Source: Massilia aurea (GTDB lineage: Bacteria > Pseudomonadota > Gammaproteobacteria > Burkholderiales > Burkholderiaceae_D). Taken from it: a DNA stretch of 64,000 bases. The notes under the pieces are model-generated. The model worked only from the letters and a program-made list of their open reading frames with translations. It was not told where the DNA came from and made no database searches. Location of the stretch: positions 1,054,001 through 1,118,000 of the forward strand of contig NZ_JANUGZ010000001.1 of the NCBI RefSeq assembly GCF_024753205.1. Reading direction: 5' to 3'. Below are positions 13,248 to 24,100 of this stretch, one piece after another; position 1 is the stretch's first letter; each line of letters opens with the position of its first letter. Made by a program: the position numbers and the translations under genes.

Positions 13248-13394
13248 ACTACCCCATGTCAAATAACCCGCTATTCTAGCGGTCGATATTGTGGCGGTCA
13301 AACGATGGCTGGGAGTGCCAATCTGCCTGATACCGCCCGTGGATGCGCCGCGCAGGGCTTGTGGGCCCCACCGGCGCGCCTGTTGTTTTTATGG

Positions 13395-14381
13395 TCAGTC
13401 AGCCAGTACCTGCAGGACGATCTTGCCCACGTGGGCGCTCGATTCCATCATCGTGTGCGCTGCCGCGGCTTCTTCGAGCGGGAACACGTGGTGGATCACC
13501 GGCTTGATCTTTTTCTGCGCAAACAGCGGCCAGACCTGCTCGCGCAACTGGCGCGCAATCGCCGCCTTGAACGCGACCGGACGTGGACGCAGCGTTGAAC
13601 CGGTAATCGTCAGGCGGCGGCGCAGCACGTGGTTCATGTCCAGGTTGGCTTGCGGCCCGCCCAGCAGCGCGATGACGACCAGGCGGCCATCGTCGGCCAG
13701 GCACTCGATCTCGCGTGCCACGTAGTCGCCGGCGACCATATCCAGAATCACATCGACACCACGGCCGTCCGTGAGTTCCTTGACCACGGCGACGAAATCT
13801 TCGTCGCGGTAGTTGATGCCCCGCTCGGCGCCCAGCGCTTCGACGGCGCGGCATTTGTCGTCGCTGCCGGCCGTGATGAACACGCGGTGACCCAGTGCGC
13901 TGGCGACCTGGGTGGCGGTCACGCCGATACCCGAGCTGCCGCCCTGCACCAGCAGGCTCTCGCCTTCGCTCAGGCGGGCACGGTCAAAGACATTGCTCCA
14001 GACCGTGAAATAGGTTTCCGGCAAGGTGGCCGCTTCCAGCGGGGTCAACCCTTCTGGTACCGGCAGGCATTGCTCGAGTGGCGCGGCGCAGTATTCGGCG
14101 TAACCGCCGCCCTGCACCAGTGCGCAGACGAGGTCGCCTTTGGAAAAACCACTGTCACCAAGGTCGCCATCGACGATCTCGCCGGCCACTTCGAGGCCTG
14201 GCAGATCGGAAGCACCCGGTGGCACAGGGTATTTGCCCAGACGCTGGAACACGTCGGGGCGGTTGATCCCGGCAGCATGGACCTTGATCAGGACTTCGCC
14301 GGTTTTCAGGACCGGCAATGGCCGTTCACACAGTTGCAAGACGTCGGGTTCCCCCGGCTTGGTGATCTCGATGGCGCGCAT
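13395..14381 (-). CDS. NAD(P)H quinone oxidoreductase, PIG3-like (zinc-independent MDR family)
   Basis: Medium-chain reductase expected to reduce quinones with NADPH. 328 residues from the ATG at 14381 (MRAIEITKPGEPDVLQL), with GGGAG upstream. The N-terminal GroES-like domain contains AAGINRPDVFQRLGKYP, and the cofactor-binding turn is VQGGSSGIGVTATQVASALG at about residue 145. No zinc-ligand cysteines are seen. The overall pattern fits the PIG3/TIGR02824 group. It stands alone between tpiA and the MYG1-like gene; the substrate is unknown. Confidence 0.85.
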   Translation of the reverse strand: MRAIEITKPGEPDVLQLCERPLPVLKTGEVLIKVHAAGINRPDVFQRLGKYPVPPGASDLPGLEVAGEIVDGDLGDSGFSKGDLVCALVQGGGYAEYCAAPLEQCLPVPEGLTPLEAATLPETYFTVWSNVFDRARLSEGESLLVQGGSSGIGVTATQVASALGHRVFITAGSDDKCRAVEALGAERGINYRDEDFVAVVKELTDGRGVDVILDMVAGDYVAREIECLADDGRLVVIALLGGPQANLDMNHVLRRRLTITGSTLRPRPVAFKAAIARQLREQVWPLFAQKKIKPVIHHVFPLEEAAAAHTMMESSAHVGKIVLQVLAD

Positions 14382-14495
14382 GGAAAGCTCCCGCATTAGC
14401 AAAACCGCAATTGTACGGGAGTCGGCGGCGGCTTGCCGACGCCCCCGGCGATCGTGCGCGCCGCCCGTGACGGTGCCAGTGAACGCGCCCGCAGG

Positions 14496-15464
14496 CTACG
14501 AATACGTCGTGACCGTCACGCCCTGCTCGACCGCATCGAGTGCCTGGCGTGCCATGGTCCGGATGCCGTCGTAGCTGCGCGCAGCGGCGATGAAGCGGCC
14601 CGTGTGGCAGAACACGGCGTCCGGCACGCCCGTCACGGCCGCCAGATCCGCTTCGCGCAGGCCAGCCCAGGTTTCGGGCAGGTCGGCGCGCGCATCGAAG
14701 CTTTCCGTGTCGACCGACACCGTGTGCAGGATGTAGCGGTTCTCGGTCAGGCTGTGGCTGATGACGAACAGGATCTTCGGCATTTCCTTGCGCACGATGC
14801 TGCTCCACGGCAGCGCGGCGTTCTTGAGGAACAGTAGCTTGCCGCCCTCGAGCACCTCGGCCTGGCGCACTTGCGTCACGGCCAGCATGGCGCCCACGCG
14901 GTAGCGCACGGCATTGCCCATGATGTCGGTGAGAAACTCCACGGCGCGCATGAACTGGCCCATGCGATACACGTCCACTGCTTCGCCGTAACCCAGGCGC
15001 TGCTCGTCGAGCCAGCCCGGATTAAAGCCCGAGACCACGGCCGACAGGCCATAGCTGCCCGGCGCGTTCTTGGCCACGCCGACATCCGACAAATCGAGGT
15101 ACTGCACGATATCGACGTCGATGGCGTACGCGATCTGCTGGGCCGTATCGTCGGACAAGGTCTCGCCCGTGTGGCGCAGCGCCAGCGCAGCAACGCAGCG
15201 CGCGCCGTGGTCGCGCCAGACAAGGCCGGCACTCGCATACGGCACGCCGGACGGCCGGGTGGCATTGAATTCCTTCTGGTGGTGGTCGAACCGGCCGGTG
15301 GCCGGGTCCCAGACCCCGCCAACGTCGATCGCGAAGTCGGCGGCATCGATCCGGGCCTGCTCGCGGGTGCGAATCACGTCGGCATCGGGGAACAACACCT
15401 TCAGGACGGCGACGGCCCACGCATCGTCTGCGTGGAATTTGCCGCCGTGAGTGGCAATCAACAT
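14496..15464 (-). CDS. MYG1-family protein (putative metal-dependent exonuclease/hydrolase)
   Basis: 322 residues from the ATG at 15464, with GGAGC upstream. The N-terminus ATHGGKFHADDAWAVAVL and the DHH-like FDHHQKEFNATRPSGVPYAS, with DVGGVWDPATGRFDHH just before, are the MYG1/UPF0160 signatures; the His and Asp residues likely bind metal. Eukaryotic MYG1 is reported to be a 3'-5' RNA exonuclease; the bacterial role is not established. No signal peptide. Neighbours give no functional hint. Confidence 0.85.
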   Translation of the reverse strand: MLIATHGGKFHADDAWAVAVLKVLFPDADVIRTREQARIDAADFAIDVGGVWDPATGRFDHHQKEFNATRPSGVPYASAGLVWRDHGARCVAALALRHTGETLSDDTAQQIAYAIDVDIVQYLDLSDVGVAKNAPGSYGLSAVVSGFNPGWLDEQRLGYGEAVDVYRMGQFMRAVEFLTDIMGNAVRYRVGAMLAVTQVRQAEVLEGGKLLFLKNAALPWSSIVRKEMPKILFVISHSLTENRYILHTVSVDTESFDARADLPETWAGLREADLAAVTGVPDAVFCHTGRFIAAARSYDGIRTMARQALDAVEQGVTVTTYS

Positions 15465-15558
15465 ACAAGCTCCAAATTGCCGCAACGCCGCGAATGCATC
15501 GGGCGCGCGAATGAGTCAAAGCCGAAGCCTACCATGCGGGGACGCATCTCAGCCTGTC

Positions 15559-16062
15559 TCAGCGTGCTCTGCCGGCTGCGCCGCGGCCCGCAACGGTAGC
15601 CCCGCGAACACCCAGCGCCTGCGCCAGCTTCTTGTGGCGGTGCGCGAAGAACAGCTTGACGAGGTAGCGCACGACGGGCGTGGCCAGACGTGGCGTGAAC
15701 GCCAGATGGTCGGTGACCTGCGCGCCGCGACCGTCGGCTGAGGGCGTGATCACACGTTCATGGCGCCACGAGCGCATCGACAACAGGTCGGATTCCTCGA
15801 CAAAGCGGTGGCCCGGCACCATCTCGGTAAAGCGCAGCTTGGACATATCGATCGGAAACAGACCAAACAGCAAGAACTGGCAGCGGCCCAGGACCGTGTT
15901 GAGCGCCGTATCGGGACCGATGTGCGTCATTGCCTTGGGAAAGACGACCTTGAGCAGTGGGCGCATTTCGGTGCGCACGCCTTCGAGCGACGTCGACCAG
16001 GCCCAGGCTTCGCCAGTCGAGACCGGCACATCGGTCGTCATCGTCAGTGTTACCTTGGCCAT
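15559..16062 (-). CDS. SRPBCC-like protein of unknown function
   Basis: 167 residues beginning MAKVTLTMTTDVPVSTGEAW. The order of strands, the helical middle and the late motif VEESDLLSMRSWRHERVITP suggest a START/SRPBCC lipid- or ligand-binding fold. I cannot name a family with confidence, and no catalytic residues are evident. The C-terminal 20 residues are Gly/Ala/Arg-rich. A good AGGAGTCCCC-type ribosome site (read on the minus strand) precedes the start. It could act alone. Confidence 0.6.
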   Translation of the reverse strand: MAKVTLTMTTDVPVSTGEAWAWSTSLEGVRTEMRPLLKVVFPKAMTHIGPDTALNTVLGRCQFLLFGLFPIDMSKLRFTEMVPGHRFVEESDLLSMRSWRHERVITPSADGRGAQVTDHLAFTPRLATPVVRYLVKLFFAHRHKKLAQALGVRGATVAGRGAAGRAR

Positions 16063-16178
16063 CGGGGACTCCTTGACAGTGTGTTCGCACCATCATGGCC
16101 CGCCCTGCCCCCGGGCTCGGTTCGCCAACCCGCATAACGGGACGATTGCCAGGCGATTGCGCCGGCCACACTGGCGCG

Positions 16179-16802
16179 TTACGTGTCGCCGCCCGTCCTC
16201 GACGTCACCGGCAGCGGCGTGCCCGGCTTCCAGGTGCGCGACAGTGCCTGCGCTTCTTCGATCTGCTCCTGCGTCATGCGTTTGGCAATGGCAGCGCGCT
16301 GGTCGACGGCGTTGCGGTTGCCGCCGGCCGCGGCCAGGTTATACAGCATGTAGGCCAGCACGACATCCTGCGGCACCCCGGCCACGTGGTAGCGGTACAT
16401 CAGCCCGAGGGCATTCTGCGCCTCGGCATGGCCCTGCTCGGCGGCCTTCCGGAACCAGGTCACGGCGTGCTTCTGGTCCTGCGGCACCGAGTTCCCCGTG
16501 TAATACATGGCCCCGACCACGTACTGCGCGTCGGCCTTGCCCTGCAGCGCCGCCTTCTGGTGCCAGGCAAATGCCTGCTTGTAGTCGCGCGGCACGCCCC
16601 GCCCCATGTAGTACATGAGTCCCAACAGATGCTGCGCTTCGGCGTGGCCGGCCTTGGCCAGCGGCGTGACTTCTTTCAAAGCGAGCGCATAGTTGCGGGC
16701 ATTGTAGGCACTGGCGCCTTCGGGGAAACCGGCCTGGGCGCTGCCCTGCAGACCGAACTGCAGGCACAGCGCCAGGAGAACTGCAAAGAATGGTGTCTTC
16801 AT
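16179..16802 (-). CDS. Secreted Sel1-repeat (tetratricopeptide-like) protein
   Basis: 207 residues from the ATG at 16802 (MKTPFFAVLLALCLQFGL), which gives a clean signal peptide ending near SAQA-G. About four Sel1-like repeats follow, for example AEAQHLLGLMYYMGRGVPRD, ADAQYVVGAMYYTGNSVPQD and AEAQNALGLMYRYHVAGVPQ. Such solenoids mediate protein-protein contacts in the periplasm. An in-frame extension upstream to 16880 overlaps the next gene and lacks a signal peptide, so I rejected it. Partner unknown. Confidence 0.85.
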   Translation of the reverse strand: MKTPFFAVLLALCLQFGLQGSAQAGFPEGASAYNARNYALALKEVTPLAKAGHAEAQHLLGLMYYMGRGVPRDYKQAFAWHQKAALQGKADAQYVVGAMYYTGNSVPQDQKHAVTWFRKAAEQGHAEAQNALGLMYRYHVAGVPQDVVLAYMLYNLAAAGGNRNAVDQRAAIAKRMTQEQIEEAQALSRTWKPGTPLPVTSRTGGDT

Positions 16803-16876
16803 GGTTCGCACACAGAATCCAGGTCGTTGCCGGTGCCGCCGGGGTGTCCCCGGCCAGCGTGGTTGTCGCGTGTCCG

Positions 16877-17653
16877 TCATTTCCAGTTGACCTTGCCCAG
16901 CCCGTCGAGCGCCACCTTGCGGTTGACTGGCTTGCCCAGTACCGTCACCGATCCCATGCCCGACAGCGACACGTTGATGCTCTGGCGCACATTGACGGTG
17001 GCATTGCCCAGCCCCGACAGATCGAGCGCCACCGAGTCGACGCTGCAGCCCTGCGCATCGAGCCCGCCCAGGCCGCCCAGCTCGGCCTTCAGGCGCTTGC
17101 TGCGTCCGGTCAGGGTCACGAAGCCGGCGCCGCCCAGGTTCAGGTCGATGCCCTCGCTGTCGATGCCGTTGATCTTGAGGTTGCCCACGCCGCCCAGGTT
17201 GGCGGTAATGAAACGATAATTCGATGATGATACCGACATTGACCCGGCGCCATCGAGATTGATGTCCAGTGACTGGCCGGCAAAGCCGCTGACCGTGGTG
17301 GCGCCGATACTTTCGGACGATACGGCGCGCAGGTTCGGCAGCACGAGTTCGGCCTGGATGCCCGACGAACGGCCGAAGTTGAAGCCCCCGCGGCGGCCTT
17401 CGGTTTCGATATTGAGCGTGTCGCCGCGCTGCGTGGTCGTGGTGCGCGACAGCAGGCGCGCGTCGCCCGTCAGCACCAGCGTGGCCGTCGCGCCCTGGCG
17501 GATGACCAGATCCCCGACCCCTTCGAGCGTCACGCGCACGACTTGCGCATCGACCGGCCGCGTTTCACTGGCCGTGTCCGGCGCGGCGCGCACGATGCCC
17601 GCCGTGGCGCCCAACAAGGCGGCCACGGCGCCCAGCTTGAAAAGGTGATTCAT
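16877..17653 (-). CDS. GIN-domain (DUF2807) exported protein
   Basis: 258 residues from the ATG at 17653, preceded by GGAGAACC. A signal peptide (NHLFKLGAVAALLGATAGIV) is followed by the head-GIN beta-helix-like domain, with many short repeats of the form LGGxGxxxxxGxS (for example LNLGGAGFVTLTGRSKRLKA and LSGLGNATVNVRQSINVSLS). These build a right-handed solenoid probably exposed in the periplasm or on the surface. Function unknown. The Sel1 gene starts 74 bases downstream on the same strand, so they may be co-transcribed. Confidence 0.85.
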   Translation of the reverse strand: MNHLFKLGAVAALLGATAGIVRAAPDTASETRPVDAQVVRVTLEGVGDLVIRQGATATLVLTGDARLLSRTTTTQRGDTLNIETEGRRGGFNFGRSSGIQAELVLPNLRAVSSESIGATTVSGFAGQSLDINLDGAGSMSVSSSNYRFITANLGGVGNLKINGIDSEGIDLNLGGAGFVTLTGRSKRLKAELGGLGGLDAQGCSVDSVALDLSGLGNATVNVRQSINVSLSGMGSVTVLGKPVNRKVALDGLGKVNWK

Positions 17654-17958
17654 CGAGGTTCTCCAGTATGTTGCGGCCCGGGCCAATGCCGGGACTTGTC
17701 ATGATGAAACTATAGCCCGAAAGTCAAGCGCCGCCGCACCCCATGCGATGAACTGCAAAAAACGGCGCCCGAGCTGCGCAGCCGTGGCAGATTGCAGCTG
17801 AGCGAGAGCGCCCGATGCAGCCAGCATGACCCCACGTCGTCCTGCGCCAGCGTAACAAAAACATTCTTTTTAAGCATGCCATTGCGCTAAGATGTTTCGC
17901 CGGTGGCGCACCGCGTCCCGGTCATACCCATTTCATTGCGATCCATTTAGAGGTCCCC
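17654..17958. other. Divergent intergenic region (GIN gene / M16 pair)
   Basis: About 305 bases with no supported gene. It must hold promoters for both directions. For the plus strand a weak -10-like TAAGAT is at 17888-17893, with TTCTTT 18 bases before it, and AGAGG is just upstream of the 17959 ATG. I see no repeat or structured RNA here. Confidence 0.4.
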
Positions 17959-19374
17959 ATGCGCATGCGCCACTACCCCGCCCTGCTGGCCGGGTTCACC
18001 CTGTCGATGTCGGCATTTGCCGCACCGGCTGACGGGTGGACCTTGCCAGTCACCATGAAAAAACTCGACAACGGCCTGACCGTGATCGTGTCGGAAGACC
18101 GCACCTCGCCCACCGTCGGCGTCTCGGTCGTCTACCACGTCGGCATGCGCCTCGAGCCGAAGAACCGCACGGGCTTTGCGCACCTGTTCGAACACCTGAT
18201 GTTCCAGGGCACGCCGAACGCGCCGAAAGGCATCTTCGATACGACGATCACGGGTGGCGGCGGCTGGAACAACGGCTCGACCCGCCCTGACTTCACCAAC
18301 TACATCGAGACCGTGCCAAGCTCGGCACTGGAGCCGATCCTGTGGCTGGAAGCGGACCGCATGAAGACGCTCGACTTCAGCGCAACCACGCTGAAGAACC
18401 AGCAGGACGTCGTCAAGGAAGAAATCCGCGTCAACGTGAAGAACCAGCCGTATGGCGGCTTCATGTGGATCGACATCAGCCAGCATGCGTTCCAGAAATG
18501 GGAAAACAACCACGACGGCTACGGCAGCTTCGAAGACCTGGAAAACGCCAGCCTGGACGACGTGCGCGCGTTCCACCGCGACTACTACGGCCCGAACAAC
18601 GCAGTGCTGGCCATCGCCGGCAACATCACGCCGCAGCAGGGCTTCGCGCTGGCCCAGAAATACTTCGGCGCCATTCCTGCTCGGCCGGTACCGAAAGGAA
18701 CCGATTTCAGCGAGCCCCTGAACACGGCCGAAAAACGCCTGCAGCAAAGCGACGCACTGGCACAGGTGCCGGCGATCGCGGCGGCCTGGAAGGTGCCCGA
18801 GCGCGGCAGCCGCGACCAGGCGCCGGTCGCCGTGCTGGCCGAACTGCTGGGCGGCGGCGATGCATCGCTGTTCTACCAAGGCCTGGTCAAGGGCCGCGAA
18901 ATCGCGCTGAACGTCGACATCCTGTTTGGCCTGACCAGCCCGTGGGAATACAACGGCCCTACCCTGATGACCGTGCATGCGCTGTACAAGCCCGACAGCA
19001 GCGCGGACGCGATCCTCAAGGCCATGGATGAAGAGATCGCCAAGGTGGCCAAAGACGGCGTCGACGACGCCACCCTCAAGCGCGTCAAGACGCGCATGCT
19101 GGCCGACTGGAACAACAAGCTGGAAAGCTTCGTCAACCGCGCCGACACGATGGCCAAGCTGCAGGTGCTGTGGGGCGACGCCAATGTCGTCAACAAGATT
19201 CCGGGCTGGATCGATGGCGTGACCTCGAGCGACATCCAGCGCGTCGTCAAGACCTATCTCGTCCCGACCAACCGCACCGTCATCGACCGCAAACCGGCCG
19301 CGATGATCGAGGCCGCCAAGACCGCCGCGACGTCTGCCCCCACCACCACTGCGCCTGCCGGCGTGAACAAATAA
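17959..19374 (+). CDS. M16 family zinc peptidase, catalytic member
   Basis: Exported insulinase/pitrilysin-type peptidase, 471 residues. A signal peptide ends near AFA-AP. The zinc motif HxxEH is intact as FAHLFEHLMFQGT (about residues 74-78), followed by the conserved NGSTRPDFTNYIETVP segment and downstream Glu residues (EEIRVN). The second M16 half, from about residue 215, lacks a metal motif, as usual. It is paired with the next gene 10 bases downstream, the common arrangement in which an active and an inactive M16 subunit form a heterodimer in the periplasm. Confidence 0.92.
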   Translation: MRMRHYPALLAGFTLSMSAFAAPADGWTLPVTMKKLDNGLTVIVSEDRTSPTVGVSVVYHVGMRLEPKNRTGFAHLFEHLMFQGTPNAPKGIFDTTITGGGGWNNGSTRPDFTNYIETVPSSALEPILWLEADRMKTLDFSATTLKNQQDVVKEEIRVNVKNQPYGGFMWIDISQHAFQKWENNHDGYGSFEDLENASLDDVRAFHRDYYGPNNAVLAIAGNITPQQGFALAQKYFGAIPARPVPKGTDFSEPLNTAEKRLQQSDALAQVPAIAAAWKVPERGSRDQAPVAVLAELLGGGDASLFYQGLVKGREIALNVDILFGLTSPWEYNGPTLMTVHALYKPDSSADAILKAMDEEIAKVAKDGVDDATLKRVKTRMLADWNNKLESFVNRADTMAKLQVLWGDANVVNKIPGWIDGVTSSDIQRVVKTYLVPTNRTVIDRKPAAMIEAAKTAATSAPTTTAPAGVNK

Positions 19375-19384
19375 GGAGCGCATC

Positions 19385-20791
19385 ATGAACAAATTGATGC
19401 TCGCGCTTGCCGTTTCGCTGGCGTTCGCGCCGACGCTGCATGCACAAACCAGGGCGCCGAACGGCATGCCTGCGTATGGCCAGGAAAAATCGATTCCCGC
19501 ACCGAAGATCGCCAAGCAGACACTGGCCAACGGCCTGACCGTGTGGGTCGTGCCGCGCCAGGGCTTGCCGCGCGTGGACTTCGTGCTGGCGCTGCGCGGC
19601 GCCGGCTTTGCGGCCGATGCTCCGGCACAGGGCGGTTTTGCGGCGATGCTCGCCGGGATGCTCAACGAAGGCACGGCCAAACGCGATTCGCGCGCCATCG
19701 CCGAAGCAGCGCAAGGCATGGGCGGCGAAGTTGCCGCCAGCCCGGCCGCCGACGGCATCATCCTGTCGGCCAACGCCGTCGCCTCGCAGGCGGGCGGCAT
19801 GCTGAACCTGATGGCCGAAATCGCGCGCCAGCCGTCATTCCCCGAGAACGAAGTGGCGCTGGCGAAAGCCAATGCGCTGCAGGCGCTGCGCGTGGCCGAA
19901 ACCCAGCCGGGTTTCCGCGCCGAGCGCGCGATCAAGAAAGCGGTCTACCTCGACCATCCGTACAGCCGCACCGATCCGACGGCCGAGTCGATCAATGCCG
20001 TGAGCGCCGCGCTGCTGCGCAGCGAGCACGCAAAACGCTTCCGTCCGGAGCGCGCGCTGCTGGTCATCACCGGCCGCATCACCGAAGCACAGGCGCTGAA
20101 GCTGGCGCAAGCCGCATTTGGCGACTGGAAGGGCAGCGGCGCGGCCTTGCCGGACACGCCTGCCGTCACCACGAACGTGAAGCCGGCCCGCATCCTGCTC
20201 AAGCGCGACGGCAGCGTGCAGTCGACGCTGCGCGTGGGCAGCCCTGGCATCGCGGCCAGCGCCGCCGACCAGATCCCGCTGCGCCTGACCAGCACCATCA
20301 TCGGCGGTGGCTTCTCGAGCCGGATCAACACCAATCTGCGCGAAGAAAAGGGCTATACCTATGGCGCCTCAGCGGGCGCGCGCATGAGCCGCGCGGGCGG
20401 CATGATGGTCGGCGGCGCCGACGTGCGCAATGAAGTGACGGGCGCGGCGCTGGCCGAATACTTCAAGGAGTACAAGCGCCTGGGCAGCGAGCTGGTCACG
20501 ACGGCCGAGATGGACATGAACAAGCGCTATGTTGCAGGCGGCTACCTGCTGAATAACCAGCTGCAGCGTTCGGTGGCCAACACGCTGGCCGCGAACTGGC
20601 TGGTCGGCTTGCCGCCCGAGTTCCTGGGCGACTACGTGCCGCTGATGCGCAAGGTCACACCGCAGCAAGTGCGCACGGTGGCGCAGAAATATTTTGCGCC
20701 CGAGAACCAGTCGATCGTGATTGTCGGTGATCCGTCCAAGCTCGATGCGCAGCTGGCGCCATATGGCGAATTTACGGTGACCGAGAAGTAA
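19385..20791 (+). CDS. M16 family peptidase-like protein, non-catalytic partner
   Basis: 468 residues with a signal peptide ending near LHA-QT. The fold matches M16, but at the zinc-motif position the sequence reads GFAAMLAGMLNEGT, so His and Glu ligands are missing and the subunit should be inactive. The M16 C-terminal half is well conserved, with GGGFSSRINTNLREEKGYTY at about residue 310, which in family members contributes to substrate binding. It likely dimerises with the upstream catalytic subunit. A terminator follows at once. Confidence 0.9.
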   Translation: MNKLMLALAVSLAFAPTLHAQTRAPNGMPAYGQEKSIPAPKIAKQTLANGLTVWVVPRQGLPRVDFVLALRGAGFAADAPAQGGFAAMLAGMLNEGTAKRDSRAIAEAAQGMGGEVAASPAADGIILSANAVASQAGGMLNLMAEIARQPSFPENEVALAKANALQALRVAETQPGFRAERAIKKAVYLDHPYSRTDPTAESINAVSAALLRSEHAKRFRPERALLVITGRITEAQALKLAQAAFGDWKGSGAALPDTPAVTTNVKPARILLKRDGSVQSTLRVGSPGIAASAADQIPLRLTSTIIGGGFSSRINTNLREEKGYTYGASAGARMSRAGGMMVGGADVRNEVTGAALAEYFKEYKRLGSELVTTAEMDMNKRYVAGGYLLNNQLQRSVANTLAANWLVGLPPEFLGDYVPLMRKVTPQQVRTVAQKYFAPENQSIVIVGDPSKLDAQLAPYGEFTVTEK

Positions 20792-20815
20792 TCCATTCAC
20801 CACAATACCGATGCT

Positions 20816-20845
20816 TGCCCCGTGTAGTTTGCGGGGCATTTTTTT
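20816..20845 (+). terminator. Rho-independent terminator of the M16 pair
   Basis: Stem TGCCCCG / CGGGGCA with a nine-base loop, followed by seven T residues on the plus strand, about 25 bases after the stop. It separates the M16 genes from the dockerin protease gene. Confidence 0.85.
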
Positions 20846-21146
20846 CGACTCAATCTTTATTCGCTAACAAATATTCCGGCTGCATGAGCGTGCATATTTA
20901 GCACGATAAAAGACCGTAAGCCAGCGCCACAATTGCGCGAACTAATTATTTCAACGAGATTACAACAAGAAAGTATTTACTTGCGTCGGATATCAATGCA
21001 GCAATAATATCTATGCGCTCGCATTGCATTATTTGCATCGTGAATTTCGATGTGCAACGCATCGCTGGCACCACGAGGAAGCCCCCGGAAGACGCATCAC
21101 CGCTTACCACAACGACCCACGCCCACCAGTCGCGAAAGGACTACGC
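20846..21146 (+). promoter_or_regulatory. AT-rich leader upstream of the dockerin metalloprotease
   Basis: About 300 bases, clearly more AT-rich than the neighbourhood, with no supported gene. One weak promoter reading is TTGCGT (20981-20986), 18 bases, then TAATAT (21005-21010). The ribosome site AAAGGA lies just before the 21147 ATG. The length of the 5' leader leaves room for regulation, but I see no specific known operator. Confidence 0.35.
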
Positions 21147-24100
21147 ATGAGAACGAAGCCTTCGAGCTCGCCGTACCACGGCAAGCAAAGCCAGCTGCAT
21201 ACCGCCCCCCTGAAAAAAGGTTCGCTCGCGCTGTGCATCGCGCTGGCCCTGGCTGGCGGCAGCCCATCCGTGCTGGCGGCACAAGTCGGGCCGGTGCAGG
21301 TACAGAACCAGCGCGCGGCCGCGTTCTGGCAGGACGTGACGGTGCCGGCGGCATCGACGACCGCGCGCACTTCCAGCGCCAAAACACCGGCGCTGCAACT
21401 GCGCCGGGTGCGCGCCGCCAGCCTCGACCTGGCCGGTCTGCGGGGCGTTGCCCGCGAAGCGCCGATGGCGCGCAGCGGCGACCTGTCGGACAGCAGCCTG
21501 ACCATCTCGCTGCCGCATCCGGACGGCGGCTACCAGCGCTTCACGCTCGAAGAGTCGCCGATCATGGAGCCGGGCCTGGCCGCCAAGCACCCCGACATCA
21601 AGACCTACCGCGGCAAGGGCGTCGACGATCCGCGCGCCACGCTGCGCATGGACATCACGCAGCTTGGCCTGCACGCGTCGGTCCGTTCGCCGGATGGCGG
21701 CTGGTATGTCGATCCGTACTACCGCAATGACACCAGCGTCTACGCCAGCTACAAGCGCGCCGACCTGATCAACCCACGTGGCCCGCTGATCGAAGGCGCT
21801 ATCGAACCACAACTGAGCCTGTCGCGCTCGTTCTACCAGGAAGGCGACAGCGTCGTGGTGAACGGCGCGGGCTTTGCCCCGGGCGCCAGCGTCACACTGA
21901 ACATCGCGGCCGATGGCGATGGCGTGGCGCTGCACAATGCCACAGCCACCGCCGACAAGAACGGCGCGATCAGTGTCACGCTGCCGGCTGCCGCAGCACG
22001 TCAGGGCGCATTCGATATCACCGCCACCGATGGCCGCAACAGCACCAGCGCGCCCTACCGCGTGGTCGATGCCAGCATGGCGGCCAATGCCGTCGTCGGC
22101 AGCGCACTGCGCACCTACCGCCTGGCGCTGGTCACCGACCCGAGCTACGCGACCTACTTCGGCCCTGCCAACGTCACCGCCGCCAAGGTCACGCTGATCA
22201 ACCGCGTGACCCAGGTCTACGAAGACGAGACCTCGATCAGCCTGGTGCTGATCGACGCCACCGATGCGCTCAACCTGAATACTCCCGAGCAGATGACCGG
22301 CACCAACGGTCCCTGCGGCGGCGCGGCCTGCTACACGCCGGCCCAGGCATCCGGCTGCACGAGCGGCACCCTGAGCCGTAACCGGATCGTCACCGGCCTG
22401 CTGGCGGGCGCCAGCAACTTCGACGTCGGCCACATCGCCTTCGGTCTGAACGGCGGCGGCGTCGCCAGCCTGGGTGTCGTGGGCGGCAACGGCAAGGCCC
22501 AGGGTTGCACCGGCATCCCGACCCCGACCGGCGACTTCTTCGCCGTCGACTACGTCGCGCACGAACTGGGTCACCAGTTCTCGGGCAACCATACGTTCAA
22601 TGGCACGGCAGGCAGCTGCAGCGGCGGCAACCGCAGCGCCACCACCTCGGTCGAACCGGGCAGCGGCTCGTCGATCATGGCCTACGCCGGCATTTGCGCC
22701 ACCGACAACCTGCAGCCGCACAGCGATCCATACTGGTCGCAACGCAGCTTCGACGAGATCGTCGCCTACACGTCGGGCGCCGATATCGCGATCAACGAAG
22801 TACAGGTAGCCGCCCTGGCCGGCTTTACCGCTGCTGACCAGCAGTTCCAGCTGAGCTTTAACGGCAACCTGTCGGCTCCGATCGTGCGCGGCGTCAACTA
22901 CACCACGGTGGGCGTCAAGGCGGCCATCGAAAGCATTCCCGGCTGGCCCAGTGGCGCCACGGTATCGGTCAGCACCCTGAGCGATACGGGCTTCACCGTC
23001 ACCTTCGGCGGCACGCTCGCCAGCACCAACGTGCCTTCACTGGTGGTCAGCAACGTCAGTGGCGCCGGAACCGGCTTCATCGGTGAAGTCGCACGCGGTG
23101 GTCTGACCAATCGCGGCGGCAGCGTCGCGGGCACTACCAATTCGGCGCCGAGCGTCACCGTGCCGCCAAGCTTCACGATCCCGGTACGCACGCCATTTGC
23201 CCTGACCGGCAGCGCCGTCGATGGCGACGACGACACCGTGACGTATATGTGGGAGCAGAACGACCGGGGCGGCAGCACCGGTACCTCGCTGATCAATAAC
23301 GTCAAGCTCAACGGCCCGCTGTTCCGCCAGTTCGGCACGCGCGCGATCGTGACCAGTTCCGGCACGCTCGAGTACTCGTCGCCAGGCCAGAACCAGGTGA
23401 CCACGGATCCAACCCGTGTCTTCCCGGACATGGCGCAGATCCTGTCAAACAACACCAATGCCCTCACCGGCGCCTGCCCCACTGCCAGCACCACGCCAAC
23501 GGCAACCGAGATCGACTGCTTCTCGGAGTTCCTGCCAACGGCTGCGTACGTGGGCTTCGGGGCCAACGCCGCACCGGCGTCGCTGAACTTCAAGCTGACA
23601 GCGCGTGACGGCCGTGGCGGCGTCAACAGCGCCACCACGACGCTGGTGCTGGCACCTGCTGCCGGTCCGTTCCTGGTCACGTCGCCCAACACGGCGGCCA
23701 CCATCAACGCCGGTCCGCAGACCGTGACCTGGAGCGTGGCCAACACGGACGCGGCGCCAGTGAGCACCGCGAACGTGAAGATCACGCTGTCGACCGACGG
23801 CGGCGCGACCTGGCCATACCTGCTGGCGGCCAGCGTGCCGAACACAGGCAGCGCCAGCGTCACGTTCCCGGCAGTGGCAACCACGCAGGGCCGCATCAGG
23901 ATCGAGGCGGTGGGCAATGTGTTCTTCGACGTCTCGGACGCCAACTTCACGCTGGCGAACGCGCCGGTCGTGGGGGACGTGACCGGTGACGGCGTGGTCA
24001 ATTGCGCCGACGTGGCAGTGGTGCGTGCATCGCTGAACAAGCGCACCGGCCAGGCCGGGTTCGATCCGCGCGCCGACGTGAACAGCGATGGCATCGTCAA

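Noticed and set aside
17947..19935. 662-codon minus-strand open frame
   Set aside because: Opposite the M16 peptidase genes, which have intact motifs, signal peptides and ribosome sites.
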